Shown here: positions 10,692 to 18,973 of the stretch, piece by piece
How the letters are laid out: every line of letters starts with the position of its first letter
Position numbering within the stretch: position 1 is the first letter of the stretch
NCBI GenBank assembly: GCA_002890675.1
Contig: PEFW01000035.1
Coordinates: forward strand, 1-32,537
Origin: Candidatus Methylaffinis lahnbergensis
GTDB taxonomy: Bacteria > Pseudomonadota > Alphaproteobacteria > Rhizobiales > Beijerinckiaceae
Direction: 5' to 3'
Length of the DNA: 32,537 nt
Notes under the pieces: generated by a model
Told to the model about the DNA's origin: nothing
The model's database searches: none
Seen by the model: only the letters and a program-made list of their open reading frames with translations
Position numbers and translations under genes: made by a program

Positions 10692-11897
10692 CTAAACAAG
10701 ACTGCGAATGAATTGGTACGTTCGTCTTGTGAATCTTGGACGGGGTCCAGGCAAGAAATGCTTCTGCGCTACGAGGTGATAAGCTTGCAGGGTATTTGCG
10801 CGAAGCGCGTGGCAACCGACCCAGAGGTACAGGTGGAAAGCGCGGTAGATTTCCTTGCCCCACCGTTCGATGATTTTCTCACTGTTATTATCGAACCGCA
10901 TTGCCCAGTGTTTCATTGTTAGTTCATAATCGTGGGTTTCTCGCTTTATCTCCACGATTTCCATGCCATAGTACAGAAGTTCCTGGACTATGTCCTGTAA
11001 GCAAAGAAACGTGTGGGTGCCCTGCCAGATATAGTTGCGGGCGAAATCATACACGTCGTATTTTTGAAGAGCCGCGGCGCCGTCCAGATAGAGGCGTCCT
11101 CCAGGCTTAAGACAAGCCCAAATCCGTTCGCAGAACTTTCGATAATAGGGAATATGCTCGATTACCCCATAGATAACCGCGGCGTCGTAGGGCTCCTTCG
11201 GTTGATGATTGAGAAAATCCTCGAGAATTATGGAACAATTCTTGAGCTCCATGCGCTTAATTAGGCTATCAGTGTAGTTATAAGAATCTTCAGCTAATGT
11301 GAGAGAAGTAACATGGATGCCGCGAGGTCCGCAATATTGGTGCACCCCGCCCCAACCAGCACCAATGTCCAAAAGGCGCATTCCAGGCTTTAAATCCAAA
11401 GCGCCGCACATACTCTGCAGCTTGTGCTCTGATGCTTGCTCCAGCGTTTCGTCATCGGAATGGAATATACCATGAGAATAGAACCGGTACTTGCTGTCTA
11501 TAAACGATAAATAGAAATCATCGCCAAAATTGTAGTGGGCAGCGACGGCGCGCTTATTTACTGAGGTCGCAGGCGTAAAGAATAGATCAATAATAAACTT
11601 CAGCTTTATTAACAAATTACCCGTTCCTTTTAGATGAAGTCGAAGGTCCAGCGCGTTTAATATATCCCCCTCAATATCCCATTCGCCGTCCAGGTAGGCT
11701 TTGCCGAAAGAAAAATCACTTAAATTGCCTTGCAGTACGCGATCTGAATGAAATGTCAGAAAAATTCTAGGATTTCCCGCGCCGCATCGAAGAATCTCGC
11801 CGGATGCGAATTTCGCTTCACAGGGAGTTCCATTTTCCTCGATGATATAGGTGAGGAGCCTCCTTGCCTGCCGTATTGCATGAGATTCTACGGCCAT
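10692..11897 (-). CDS. Cyclopropane-fatty-acyl-phospholipid synthase-like methyltransferase
   Basis: The CFA synthase family adds a methylene from S-adenosylmethionine across lipid double bonds; relatives C-methylate other fatty acids. The 401-residue protein has the N-terminal lipid-binding domain (FSFGKAYLDGEWDIEGD), the transition AAHYNFGDDFYLSFID, YSHGIFHSDDETLEQAS, the SAM-binding LLDIGAGWGG at 175-184 and a C-terminal helical domain ending FTRRTYQFIRSLV. An AGAGGAAA precedes the ATG. Base composition is visibly more AT-rich than cysK or the peroxiredoxin gene, suggesting horizontal acquisition. The exact lipid substrate cannot be told. Confidence 0.85.
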   Translation of the reverse strand: MAVESHAIRQARRLLTYIIEENGTPCEAKFASGEILRCGAGNPRIFLTFHSDRVLQGNLSDFSFGKAYLDGEWDIEGDILNALDLRLHLKGTGNLLIKLKFIIDLFFTPATSVNKRAVAAHYNFGDDFYLSFIDSKYRFYSHGIFHSDDETLEQASEHKLQSMCGALDLKPGMRLLDIGAGWGGVHQYCGPRGIHVTSLTLAEDSYNYTDSLIKRMELKNCSIILEDFLNHQPKEPYDAAVIYGVIEHIPYYRKFCERIWACLKPGGRLYLDGAAALQKYDVYDFARNYIWQGTHTFLCLQDIVQELLYYGMEIVEIKRETHDYELTMKHWAMRFDNNSEKIIERWGKEIYRAFHLYLWVGCHALRANTLQAYHLVAQKHFLPGPRPRFTRRTYQFIRSLV

Positions 11898-12363
11898 CGG
11901 TGAATTTCCTCTTTATCCTTCTCGTCGGTCTCTGGTCCGATGGGTATTGTCAAAGCGATACATTGGTTTTTTGATCGAACGCGATGCATCAAGAGCTCGA
12001 CGTCAATTCGGCTGGCTGTGGTGGCCAAAGTTCAGCAATCAGCCACGGGATGGAATCCTTCGGTGGCAGGCCGGCGAGCAACATTGGAGTGTGATTCAGA
12101 CCGGCTTCGGCCAGGCCGGAAACTATGCCCTGGAACCGGTTCGTGCAGACGAGTTGGAACTGTCCCGCACTCGACCTCAAGGGGGCGTTATACGCCTCGA
12201 TCCATGGACCGGCATCGAGGTCACCGGCTCGCGCCCCGGCGACGGTCTCTCCCCCTCCTTCCGGAAGGCGAGAACAAACCTGCCTTCGGCGGGTCAAATA
12301 GGCGGGATTTTGGTTGCGTGGCGCGCTAGGCGCGCCACGCTTTATTGATTGGCAGGTTTATGG
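11898..12363. other. Region without a convincing gene; one possible ORF 11947-12348 (+)
   Basis: A plus-strand frame of 133 codons from a TTG at 11947 has GC-rich third positions and unusually many tryptophans (FGWLWWPKF, RWQAGEQHW, LDPWTG). It has no good ribosome site, no family I recognise, and its end runs through a perfect hairpin at 12316-12340. A minus frame of 102 codons overlaps it. It may be a fragment of a lost gene. Not called as CDS. Confidence 0.3.
12316..12346 (+). terminator. Intrinsic terminator-like hairpin
   Basis: Perfect ten-base arms GCGTGGCGCG and CGCGCCACGC enclose a five-base CTAGG loop and are followed by TTTATT on the plus strand. The T-rich tract fits termination of plus-strand transcription, although the only clear neighbour, at 12364-12582, is on the minus strand and ends beside it. 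Confidence 0.6.
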
Positions 12364-12582
12364 TTAGCCGAAGACGCCCAACCCGCCGAGGAAGGCCAAC
12401 GTGATGCATACGACCGCGAACCCAACTCCGCAGGCAATATATCCTGCTCTGCCATACAAGCGGCCGGTGAAATACGTCGCTGCGCCAAAGAGAATGATCA
12501 TCGCGATCAGAACCACCATGGTGCCGCTACCGCCCTCAATTCGATCTATAGTGCCGACTCCTACAGGTTGCACAATAGCCAT
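12364..12582 (-). CDS. Small membrane protein, two predicted helices (72 aa)
   Basis: After a polar start (MAIVQPVGVGTIDRIEGG) there are two hydrophobic stretches, about residues 21-39 (MVVLIAMIILFGAATYFTG) and 46-70 (AGYIACGVGFAVVCITLAFL). The short loop between them carries RLYGR. The ATG at 12582 is preceded by AGGGAG at good spacing. Unknown function, and the neighbourhood gives no hint. The hydrophobicity pattern and ribosome site make it a credible gene. Confidence 0.6.
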   Translation of the reverse strand: MAIVQPVGVGTIDRIEGGSGTMVVLIAMIILFGAATYFTGRLYGRAGYIACGVGFAVVCITLAFLGGLGVFG

Positions 12583-13427
12583 CGTCCATCTCCCTTTTTA
12601 TCTCGATTCGGTGCCCGGCCGGCCCGCGCCACAAGCGAAATCTTTCCGCGTACGAACCGACGCAGTTAGAAGCCGGCCGGCCCTACAGGGCTCATAGCTC
12701 GTAGCGTGCCCCGTCATTTGTCGAGGCTTCCGCTAGCTTACCATCTAAGAATCGTTCCGGAAAGCGGTTTTCGCTTCTCGCGGAAAAATGCTGAGATCAA
12801 GCATTCCAAGCAGATGGCTGGCGCATTTTTGCTTATCAAAATGCTGTCCAAACAGGTGACATAACGCATACGCCGTGATCGTTTGCCCCAAGCAACTTGG
12901 CGTCATGCGGCAAATTGCGCCGGACGATCCGTCCGCGACGCTGACACGAATGGCGGCGGGCTCGGCGTTTCCCTGCCTCTGATCGACCGCCGTAGCCGCC
13001 GCCTTCCCGGACGCTGCTTGTACGGCCACGTTCCAGCCTACGTAGGACGGCAAGCGCACGCCATAGGACCCAACTCCTTGCCGGTCTCATTCACCAAGCC
13101 GCGCGCCGCATCAAAGTAGGCTGCGTCGAACTTGCGCCGCGCCGCGGGCCCCTTTTATAGACCTCTCTGTTGCTGATGAGACGGGGCCCTTTGCGCCCAT
13201 CATGAGTCCGGACGCCAGCAATTGACCGGCTGGCAGAGTATCATATTTAACGAGACGGGAATCGTGGGTTTTGTGCTCGGCGCGATCCCGCTCGCGCCCG
13301 TCCCGGCCCAAAGCTCACGACGCGGGTGTGAGTCCAAAGTTAAACTTCCCGGCCATATTTCCCGCGATTGTTGTTATCATCCGCAAGCGCGCGGCCAGAT
13401 CAACCCGCCGCCGATTGAGGATTAGTC
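12583..13427. other. Long gap with a palindromic element and possibly decayed coding sequence
   Basis: About 845 bases without a supported gene. Near 12750-12800 there is a palindromic element of the CCGGAAAGCGGTTTTCG kind seen in Rhizobiales intergenic DNA. From 13311 down to 12745 on the minus strand three successive frames each look coding-like for a stretch: one with LVKYDTLPAGQLLASG, one with RRKFDAAYFDAARGLVNETG, and one with GVRLPSYVGWNVAVQAASG. This would fit a dead gene with two frameshifts, but I recognise no family. No thi-box (TPP riboswitch) is recognisable before the transporter gene at 13428. Confidence 0.35.
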
Positions 13428-14423
13428 TTGAAATTTTTTGCTCTCCTTTTCGCGGCTCTTGCTCTTGCCGCCACTCCGGCCGCCGCACTCGACAAAGTGA
13501 CCTTCGCGACGAACTGGCTTGCGGAAGCCGAGCATGGCGGGTTCTATCAGGCCAAGGCCGACGGAACTTATGAAAAATACGGACTCGATGTGACGATCCT
13601 GCAAGGCGGCCCCAGCGCCAATAACAGGCTCTTGCTGGCGGCGGGAAAAATCGAATTCGATCTCGGCGCCAATCTCATTCAAGCCTTTGACGCGGTGGCG
13701 GGAGAAATTCCCATCGTCGCGGTTGCCGCGCTGTTTCAAAAAGACCCTTTTATTTTGATGTCGCATCCAGGCGTTGGCCTCGACCGGATCGAGGATCTGC
13801 CGAAGGCCGCCGCCTTCATCGGCAAAGACGCATTTGTCTCGGTCTACCAATGGCTGAAGAAGGCCTATGGCTTTAAAGACGAAAACGTCAAGCCCTATAC
13901 GTTCAACTCGGCGCCTTTCATCGCCGACAAACATTCGATCGAACAGGGCTATGCGACGTCGGAACCCTTTGAGGTCGAACGGCAAGGCAAGTTCAAGCCG
14001 AATGTGTTCCTCGCCGCCGACCACGGTTACGATTCCTATTCGACCACGATTGAAACCACGCGCGGCCTCGTCGACAAGAATCCGGATCTCGTCCAGCGAT
14101 TCGTGGACGCCTCGATCATTGGCTGGTACAATTATATTTATGACGACAACCGCGCGGCCAATGCTCTCATCAAGCGCGACAATCCCGATATCGGCGACGA
14201 TCAGCTTGCCTATTCGGTCACTAAGATGAAGGAATACGGCATTGTCGATTCGGGCGACTCGTTGCCGCTCGGCATCGGGGCCATGCGCGACGCAAGGGTC
14301 AAGAGCTTTTTTGTCAAGATGGTGGAAGCGGGGCTCTTCAAGCCGGAGCTCGATTATAAGTGCGCCTACACCTTGCAATTCATCGGACATGGCGTGGGGA
14401 TCGAGTTGCGGCCGCGCCAATGA
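13428..14423 (+). CDS. thiY: Thiamine-precursor (HMP/formylaminopyrimidine-type) ABC transporter, periplasmic binding protein
   Basis: A member of the NMT1/THI5-like solute-binding family, which delivers thiamine pyrimidine precursors to an ABC importer. The 331-residue protein has a signal peptide MKFFALLFAALALAATPAAA (cleavage after residue 20), then VTFATNWLAEAEHGGFYQAK, typical of the family, and LQGGPSANNRLLLAAGKIEFDLG. The start is TTG at 13428 with TTGAGGA upstream; no ATG fits because the signal peptide begins immediately. It is the first gene of a three-gene transporter operon. The ligand is inferred from the family; ThiY proper binds formylaminopyrimidine, and some relatives bind other substrates. 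Confidence 0.82.
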   Translation: MKFFALLFAALALAATPAAALDKVTFATNWLAEAEHGGFYQAKADGTYEKYGLDVTILQGGPSANNRLLLAAGKIEFDLGANLIQAFDAVAGEIPIVAVAALFQKDPFILMSHPGVGLDRIEDLPKAAAFIGKDAFVSVYQWLKKAYGFKDENVKPYTFNSAPFIADKHSIEQGYATSEPFEVERQGKFKPNVFLAADHGYDSYSTTIETTRGLVDKNPDLVQRFVDASIIGWYNYIYDDNRAANALIKRDNPDIGDDQLAYSVTKMKEYGIVDSGDSLPLGIGAMRDARVKSFFVKMVEAGLFKPELDYKCAYTLQFIGHGVGIELRPRQ

Positions 14424-14460
14424 AACGGCTGGGTTTTGCCAAGTTCCTTTCATGGCGCCG

Positions 14461-15219
14461 ATGACAAAGCCTCTCGTCTCCATCCAAAATGCCGGAAAGA
14501 TCTACAAGAACGGGACGGTCGCGCTGGCCGGCCTCGATCTTGACGTGCGGGAGGGCGAGGTCTTGACCCTGCTTGGTCCTTCCGGCTGCGGTAAATCGAC
14601 GATATTGCGGCTCATCGCCGGTCTCGACAACCTCTCTTCCGGCACGCTTACGCGGGATTTCGAGCTCGACCACGCAAGCATAGGCTATGTGTTCCAGGAC
14701 CCAACCTTGATGCCCTGGGCGAGCGTCTTCGACAATGTATTCTTGCCGCTGCGATTGCGGGGGGTTGCGCGGAGCGAAGCTAGTCCCGCGGTTAACGAGG
14801 CCTTGGCACTCGTTGGGCTTGCCCCTTCCGGCCGGGCTTTTCCGCGCGAGCTTTCCGGCGGGATGCGCATGCGCGCCTCGATCGCCCGCGCGCTCGTCCT
14901 GCGCCCGTTGGTTCTACTGATGGATGAGCCTTTCGCGGCGCTCGACGAGATCACGCGGTTCAAGCTCAACGACGACTTATTGGCCTTGCAAGGCGAGCTT
15001 GGCACAACCATCGTCTTCGTTACGCATTCTGTTTTCGAGAGCGTTTTTCTCTCGAGCCGGATCGCGGTGATGGGCCCGCGGCCCGGCCGCGTGGTCGCGG
15101 AGATTGCAATCGATGCCCCTTTGGCGCGCGGAAATTTCCGCACGAGCACGGCCTATGCGCATTATTGCGCGCAAGCCTCGCGGGCGCTGCACGGCGCGAT
15201 GGATGCGGATGTAAAATGA
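14461..15219 (+). CDS. thiZ: Thiamine-precursor ABC transporter, ATP-binding protein
   Basis: The ATPase subunit powers import through ThiX. The 252 residues show Walker A GPSGCGKST (39-47), Q-loop FQDPTLMPW (Q79), signature LSGGMRMR (131-138), Walker B VLLMDEPF (151-158) and the H-loop histidine H189 in FVTHS. It belongs to the TauB/SsuB/ThiZ-like (NitT/TauT) class. The ATG at 14452 would add MAP; neither start has a clear ribosome site, so translation may be coupled to thiY, whose stop is 30-40 bases upstream. It overlaps the permease start by four bases (ATGA). Confidence 0.88.
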   Translation: MTKPLVSIQNAGKIYKNGTVALAGLDLDVREGEVLTLLGPSGCGKSTILRLIAGLDNLSSGTLTRDFELDHASIGYVFQDPTLMPWASVFDNVFLPLRLRGVARSEASPAVNEALALVGLAPSGRAFPRELSGGMRMRASIARALVLRPLVLLMDEPFAALDEITRFKLNDDLLALQGELGTTIVFVTHSVFESVFLSSRIAVMGPRPGRVVAEIAIDAPLARGNFRTSTAYAHYCAQASRALHGAMDADVK

Positions 15220-16019
15220 AATCCTTTGACGGGAGCTTGCCGCAATGGGCCGTGCGCTATGGCCCGCCGGTCTTGGTCTTCGCGGGCGTGCTCGCGGCCT
15301 GGGAAGCCTACGTTCGGCTATGGAATGTGCCGGCCTATATTTTGCCTTCGCCCTCGCTCGTGCTGGAAACGCTTTTCACCGACCGGGCCACGCTGTTCCC
15401 CGCCTTGCTCGTGACCCTGAAAACCACCTTTGCCGCGCTCGCGGCGTCCGTCGCCGGCGGGGTTGGCCTTGCGATATTGTTCACGCAATGGAAGTGGGTG
15501 GAGCGCTCGTTTTTGCCTTTTGCGATCGTGTTGCAGGTGACGCCGATCGTTGCCATCGCACCCTTGCTTTTGATCTATCTCGAAGCGCCGGCGGCGGTGC
15601 TCGTCTGCGCTTTTCTCGTCGCCTTTTTTCCCATTTTGTCGAATACCGCGCTCGGGCTCGCCTCGGCCGACCGCAATCTCGTCGATCTCTTCAAGCTCTA
15701 TCGTGCGACGCACTGGCAAACGCTCTTGCATTTGCGGCTGCCCGCCGCCTTGCCGTACTTTCTCGGGGGGGTGCGGATCGGCGGCGGCCTAGCGCTTATC
15801 GGCGCGATCGTCGCCGAACTCGCGGCGGGCAATGCGGGCAAAGGGGCTGGTCTCGCGTTCCGCATCTCGGAAGCAGGCTATCGCCTGAACATCCCGCGCA
15901 TGTTCGCGGCGCTTGCCTTGATCTCGGCCACCGGCATCGCGATTTTCGCGGCGCTTTCCGCGCTGTCCTTTTATCTGCTCGGCCGCTGGCACGATAGTGC
16001 GGTCGGCCCCGAAAGGTGA
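15216..16019 (+). CDS. thiX: Thiamine-precursor ABC transporter, permease protein
   Basis: The inner-membrane channel subunit, 267 residues with about six hydrophobic segments (for example PPVLVFAGVLAAWEAYV, ALAASVAGGVGLAILF, IVAIAPLLLIY, AVLVCAFLVAFFPIL). The ABC permease coupling loop (EAA-type) reads LFKLYRATHWQTLLHLRLPA. The ATG overlaps the thiZ stop, the usual sign of translational coupling. Together with thiY and thiZ it completes a NitT/TauT-type importer. The downstream 16020-16288 gap holds no gene and faces the converging ilvE. Confidence 0.88.
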   Translation: MKSFDGSLPQWAVRYGPPVLVFAGVLAAWEAYVRLWNVPAYILPSPSLVLETLFTDRATLFPALLVTLKTTFAALAASVAGGVGLAILFTQWKWVERSFLPFAIVLQVTPIVAIAPLLLIYLEAPAAVLVCAFLVAFFPILSNTALGLASADRNLVDLFKLYRATHWQTLLHLRLPAALPYFLGGVRIGGGLALIGAIVAELAAGNAGKGAGLAFRISEAGYRLNIPRMFAALALISATGIAIFAALSALSFYLLGRWHDSAVGPER

Positions 16020-16288
16020 GGCTTTGGCAGTAACGGATCGGTTTGAATTTCGAGCTGTGACTTAAAACCGGCGTTCAACAAGGGCGCCGATGTGTCCTTC
16101 TTGGTGTTGCGGGCGCACCCAAAGAATCCGGGCGGTCCGACCATGCCTACCGGATCCGTGCCAAGAACGCGGCCGGGATCGGCGCTGGATTGATCCGGTT
16201 CTCCCCAGCGTCACCCATCTTCCTCCCGGCACGCCGAAAGGGCAGGGCAGGGCAGGCAGCGTTGCAGGAACGGCGGATGCTTCTCGCT

Positions 16289-17176
16289 TCACGCCGCCTT
16301 TTGTTTTGGCCGCACCTCGGCGGAATAATCGTCGATCATCGCGCGGGATATCGCGCCCGGCGTGAATTTGTAGGGGCCGGCCTCGGAAACCGGAGTGACC
16401 TCGGCGCCTGTGCCGGAAACGAAACATTCATCGAAGCCGGTTAACTCTTCCGGCATGATGCGGCGTTCGATCACCTCGATGCCGCGCCGTCTCGCGAGGT
16501 CGATCACGGTGCGCCTCGTGATCCCATCGAGAAAGCAATCGGCGATCGGGGTGTGGATCGCGCCCTTCGCGGCGAAAAAGATATTGGCGCCGGTGCATTC
16601 CGCGACCCGCCCCTGCCAATCGAACATCATCGCATCGGCATAGCCGCGCCGCTCCGCGCGGTGCTTGGAAATCGTGCAAATCATATAGAGCCCGGCGGCC
16701 TTCGCGCGGGCCGGCGCGGTCATCGGATCGGGCCTTCTATAATCGGCGATATCGAGCCTGATGCCTTGCATTTTTTGCTCGATGTCGAACATGCTCGGCC
16801 AGTCCCAAACGGCGATGGCGACGTTGATCGTCGAGTTCTGCGCCGCGACCGCCATCGTTTCGCTGCCGCGCCAGGCAATCGGGCGGACGTAGCAGTTCGG
16901 CAGATTGTTCTTGTCTACGACGAGCTGCTTTGCCTTGTCCAGTTCCGCCACGGAATAAGGAATCTCGAAATCGAGCAGTTCCGCCGAGGTTCTGAACCGC
17001 TCCGAGTGTTCGGCGGATTTGAAAATGCGGCCGCCATAGGCGCGCTCGCCCTCGAAAACGCAGGAGGCATAATGCAGACCGTGGGAAAGCACGTGAAGCT
17101 TTGCTTCCTTCCAGACGACCAGATTGCCGTTCATCCAGATGAACCCGTCGCGCTGGTCGAAGGGGAAAGCGGACAT
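16289..17176 (-). CDS. ilvE: Branched-chain amino acid aminotransferase
   Basis: This PLP fold-type IV enzyme catalyses the final transamination of valine, leucine and isoleucine synthesis. The 295-residue protein shows the family start FIWMNGNLVVW, HYASCVFEGERAYGG, the PLP lysine K159 in RAKAAGLYMICTISKHRAER, and GYADAMMFDWQGRVAECTGANIF. The C-terminal FVSGTGAEVTPVSE contacts the phosphate. The ATG at 17176 has AGGAGTGAG upstream. It is divergent from the MarR-type gene at 17375, and the 200-base space between them must carry both promoters. Confidence 0.94.
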   Translation of the reverse strand: MSAFPFDQRDGFIWMNGNLVVWKEAKLHVLSHGLHYASCVFEGERAYGGRIFKSAEHSERFRTSAELLDFEIPYSVAELDKAKQLVVDKNNLPNCYVRPIAWRGSETMAVAAQNSTINVAIAVWDWPSMFDIEQKMQGIRLDIADYRRPDPMTAPARAKAAGLYMICTISKHRAERRGYADAMMFDWQGRVAECTGANIFFAAKGAIHTPIADCFLDGITRRTVIDLARRRGIEVIERRIMPEELTGFDECFVSGTGAEVTPVSEAGPYKFTPGAISRAMIDDYSAEVRPKQKAA

Positions 17177-17315
17177 CGCTCACTCCTGGGCTTATGGCCG
17201 GGCCCGCGGTGAGGTTTCGCGGAAATGCGCGGCCATTGATAGTCAGCCTAATATGGCGGGGCGGGGATCACAAAACCATGGGCCTTATTGAAAAAAAACG
17301 CCGCCGGGTGGGGGC

Positions 17316-17344
17316 TTGACGTGTACTGATCTTCCTGAAATATG
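17316..17344 (+). promoter_or_regulatory. Candidate sigma-70 promoter for the MarR-type gene
   Basis: TTGACG at 17316-17321 is followed after 17 bases by AATATG at 17339-17344, about 30 bases before the ATG at 17375. The -35 box is good and the -10 box is poor, so this is tentative. Confidence 0.3.
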
Positions 17345-17374
17345 TCAACAGTCCTGACGTAAAAGGCCGCGCAC

Positions 17375-17911
17375 ATGAATCTGATAGCTCGCCGGCGGGA
17401 CGTTTCGCAAAACCTCGCGGAGAGGACGGTTTTGGCGGCCGCCGCCAGGCCGGACGCGCCGATGTTCGAATTGATCGAGCTCATGTTCTTCGCCTATCGC
17501 GATTTTGTCAGGCTCGGATTTGGCCGCGCGCATCACCGCGTTTTGCATTTTGTCGCGAGACGTCCGGGACTAACCATCGCCGAATTGCTGGACATTTTGC
17601 AAATCACCAAGCAGAGTCTTAATCGCGTCCTCAAGGAATTGATCGGCCGGGGCTATGTCGAGGCACGCCCAGGCATGAAGGACCGCCGCCAGCGCCAATT
17701 GTTTCCAACCGCTCGGGGGGAGGCTCTTGCGCTGGAGGTCGCGCTTCTGCAGTCGAAGCGGTTGGCACGGGTGTTCGGGGAGCTCCCCGAGGGGGCGCGC
17801 GCGCAGGCGGCTGGCTTTCTCTTCGCCATGGCCGGCTCGGGCGGGCGGGACAAGGTTGCCGCAATGACCGGCGCCGGCCCGGCTTCAAGCACCGAGGGAC
17901 CGGAACGGTGA
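17375..17911 (+). CDS. petP: MarR-family transcriptional regulator (PetP-like)
   Basis: A winged-helix repressor or activator of the MarR family, 178 residues. Visible blocks are the dimerisation helix FELIELMFFAYRDFVRLGFG, the winged HTH HHRVLHFVARRPGLTIAELLDILQ / TKQSLNRVLKELIGRGYV and the wing ARPGMKDRRQRQLFPTARG. The C-terminus after about residue 150 is Gly/Ala-rich and probably disordered. It overlaps the response-regulator gene by four bases (GTGA). A MarR-type PetP beside a PetR response regulator is described in Rhodobacter and common in alphaproteobacteria. The symbol is assigned on this pairing and is not certain. Confidence 0.8.
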   Translation: MNLIARRRDVSQNLAERTVLAAAARPDAPMFELIELMFFAYRDFVRLGFGRAHHRVLHFVARRPGLTIAELLDILQITKQSLNRVLKELIGRGYVEARPGMKDRRQRQLFPTARGEALALEVALLQSKRLARVFGELPEGARAQAAGFLFAMAGSGGRDKVAAMTGAGPASSTEGPER

Positions 17912-18654
17912 GCCAACATGGCTCATCGGATGGCTGCCCCGCGGCGGGCGCGCCGGCCGACAATGCCGCGCATCTTCTGATTGTCGATGACGACCGGCGC
18001 ATCCGGGCGCTTTTGTCTCGCGTGCTGAGCGAAGAGGGGTATCGCGTAACGACCGCCGCCGATGCCGCGGAAGCGATGGCCCGCCTCAAGAGTCTCTCCT
18101 TCGATCTGATCGTCCTCGACGTCATGATGCCGGGCGAGGATGGCTTTTCCTTCGCGACGCGGCTGCGGGCCGGCGCGTCGGAACTCGCGCAGGTTCCGAT
18201 TTTGATGCTGACCGCGCGGAGCGAAGCGGATGACCGGGTGCGCGGTCTGGAAACCGGGGCCGACGATTATCTCGGCAAGCCCTGCGAGCCGCGCGAACTC
18301 GCCTTGCGGATCGCCTCGATTCTGCGCCGCGCGGCGCCGCGCGCTATCGCGGGACCGCCAGCGTCGGTGCGCTTTGGCGATTTCAGCTTCGATCTTGGCC
18401 GCGGCGAACTGCGCCAGCGCGACGAGGTCGTAAGGTTGACCGACCGGGAGCGCGAGATGCTGCGGCTTCTGGCCGAAAACGCAGGCGAAACGGTGGCGCG
18501 GGAAACCCTCGCGGGTTCAGGCGTCGCCGCCAACGAGCGAACAGTCGATGTTCAGGTCAATCGGCTGCGCCGCAAGATCGAGCGCGACCCAGCCAATCCG
18601 CTGCATTTGCAAACCTCCCGGGGTGCCGGCTACCGCCTGTTGGTCGATCGCTGA
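17908..18654 (+). CDS. petR: OmpR/PhoB-family response regulator (PetR-like)
   Basis: A two-component response regulator of 248 residues. The receiver domain (about 22-135) has the acidic pocket DDD at 27-29, the phospho-acceptor D71 in LIVLDVMMPG, the threonine in MLTARSEADD and the lysine in YLGKPCEPREL. The C-terminal winged helix (about 150-247) includes VRLTDREREMLRLLAENAG, ANERTVDVQVNRLRRKIERD and TSRGAGYRLLVDR, standard for OmpR-type DNA binding. It starts with GTG overlapping the marR stop, so both are co-translated. No sensor kinase is adjacent. In Rhodobacter PetR controls petABC (cytochrome bc1), which is not in this window. Confidence 0.88.
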   Translation: MSQHGSSDGCPAAGAPADNAAHLLIVDDDRRIRALLSRVLSEEGYRVTTAADAAEAMARLKSLSFDLIVLDVMMPGEDGFSFATRLRAGASELAQVPILMLTARSEADDRVRGLETGADDYLGKPCEPRELALRIASILRRAAPRAIAGPPASVRFGDFSFDLGRGELRQRDEVVRLTDREREMLRLLAENAGETVARETLAGSGVAANERTVDVQVNRLRRKIERDPANPLHLQTSRGAGYRLLVDR

Positions 18655-18806
18655 AATCCAATCCACCCGACGTTAGAAATTGGGGCGGGGGAAAAATGCG
18701 TTAACTCGGGACGGTCGGCCGTTAGCCGATTCCGTCGCGCTTGACTTGGCCTATCGCCTATCCTATCCGGCAGGTCTCCTGTGCGGCCATTGCGACGCCG
18801 CGTCGC

Positions 18807-18883
<77 letters not shown>

Positions 18884-18929
18884 TTAAATCAACACGTTGA
18901 CAAAACTTTCCAAATCCTCACTCCGGCGA

Positions 18930-18952
18930 AAAGTTGGAATTGTTCCAACTTT
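18930..18952 (-). terminator. Perfect inverted repeat after the integrase remnant
   Basis: Ten-base arms AAAGTTGGAA and TTCCAACTTT with a TTG loop lie between tRNA-Asp and the 3' end of the integrase. On the minus strand the right arm ends in TTTT, so it may terminate the integrase transcript. It could instead be an integrase-binding site next to the tRNA 3' end. Confidence 0.45.
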
Positions 18953-18973
18953 GTACGCGATTTCCATCGCCGG

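Noticed and set aside
11989..12297. 102-codon minus-strand frame overlapping the Trp-rich plus frame
   Set aside because: No ribosome site, no familiar motif, and it overlaps a competing frame; neither can be called.
12883..13119. Plus-strand frame of 78 codons in the gap before thiY
   Set aside because: Antisense to the more coding-like minus frames and without translation signals.
13120..13427. Possible TPP riboswitch in front of thiY, suggested by GATGAGACGGGGCCC
   Set aside because: The conserved CTGAGA and ACCTGAxC...GG blocks of the thi-box are not present in order; only a loose resemblance remains.
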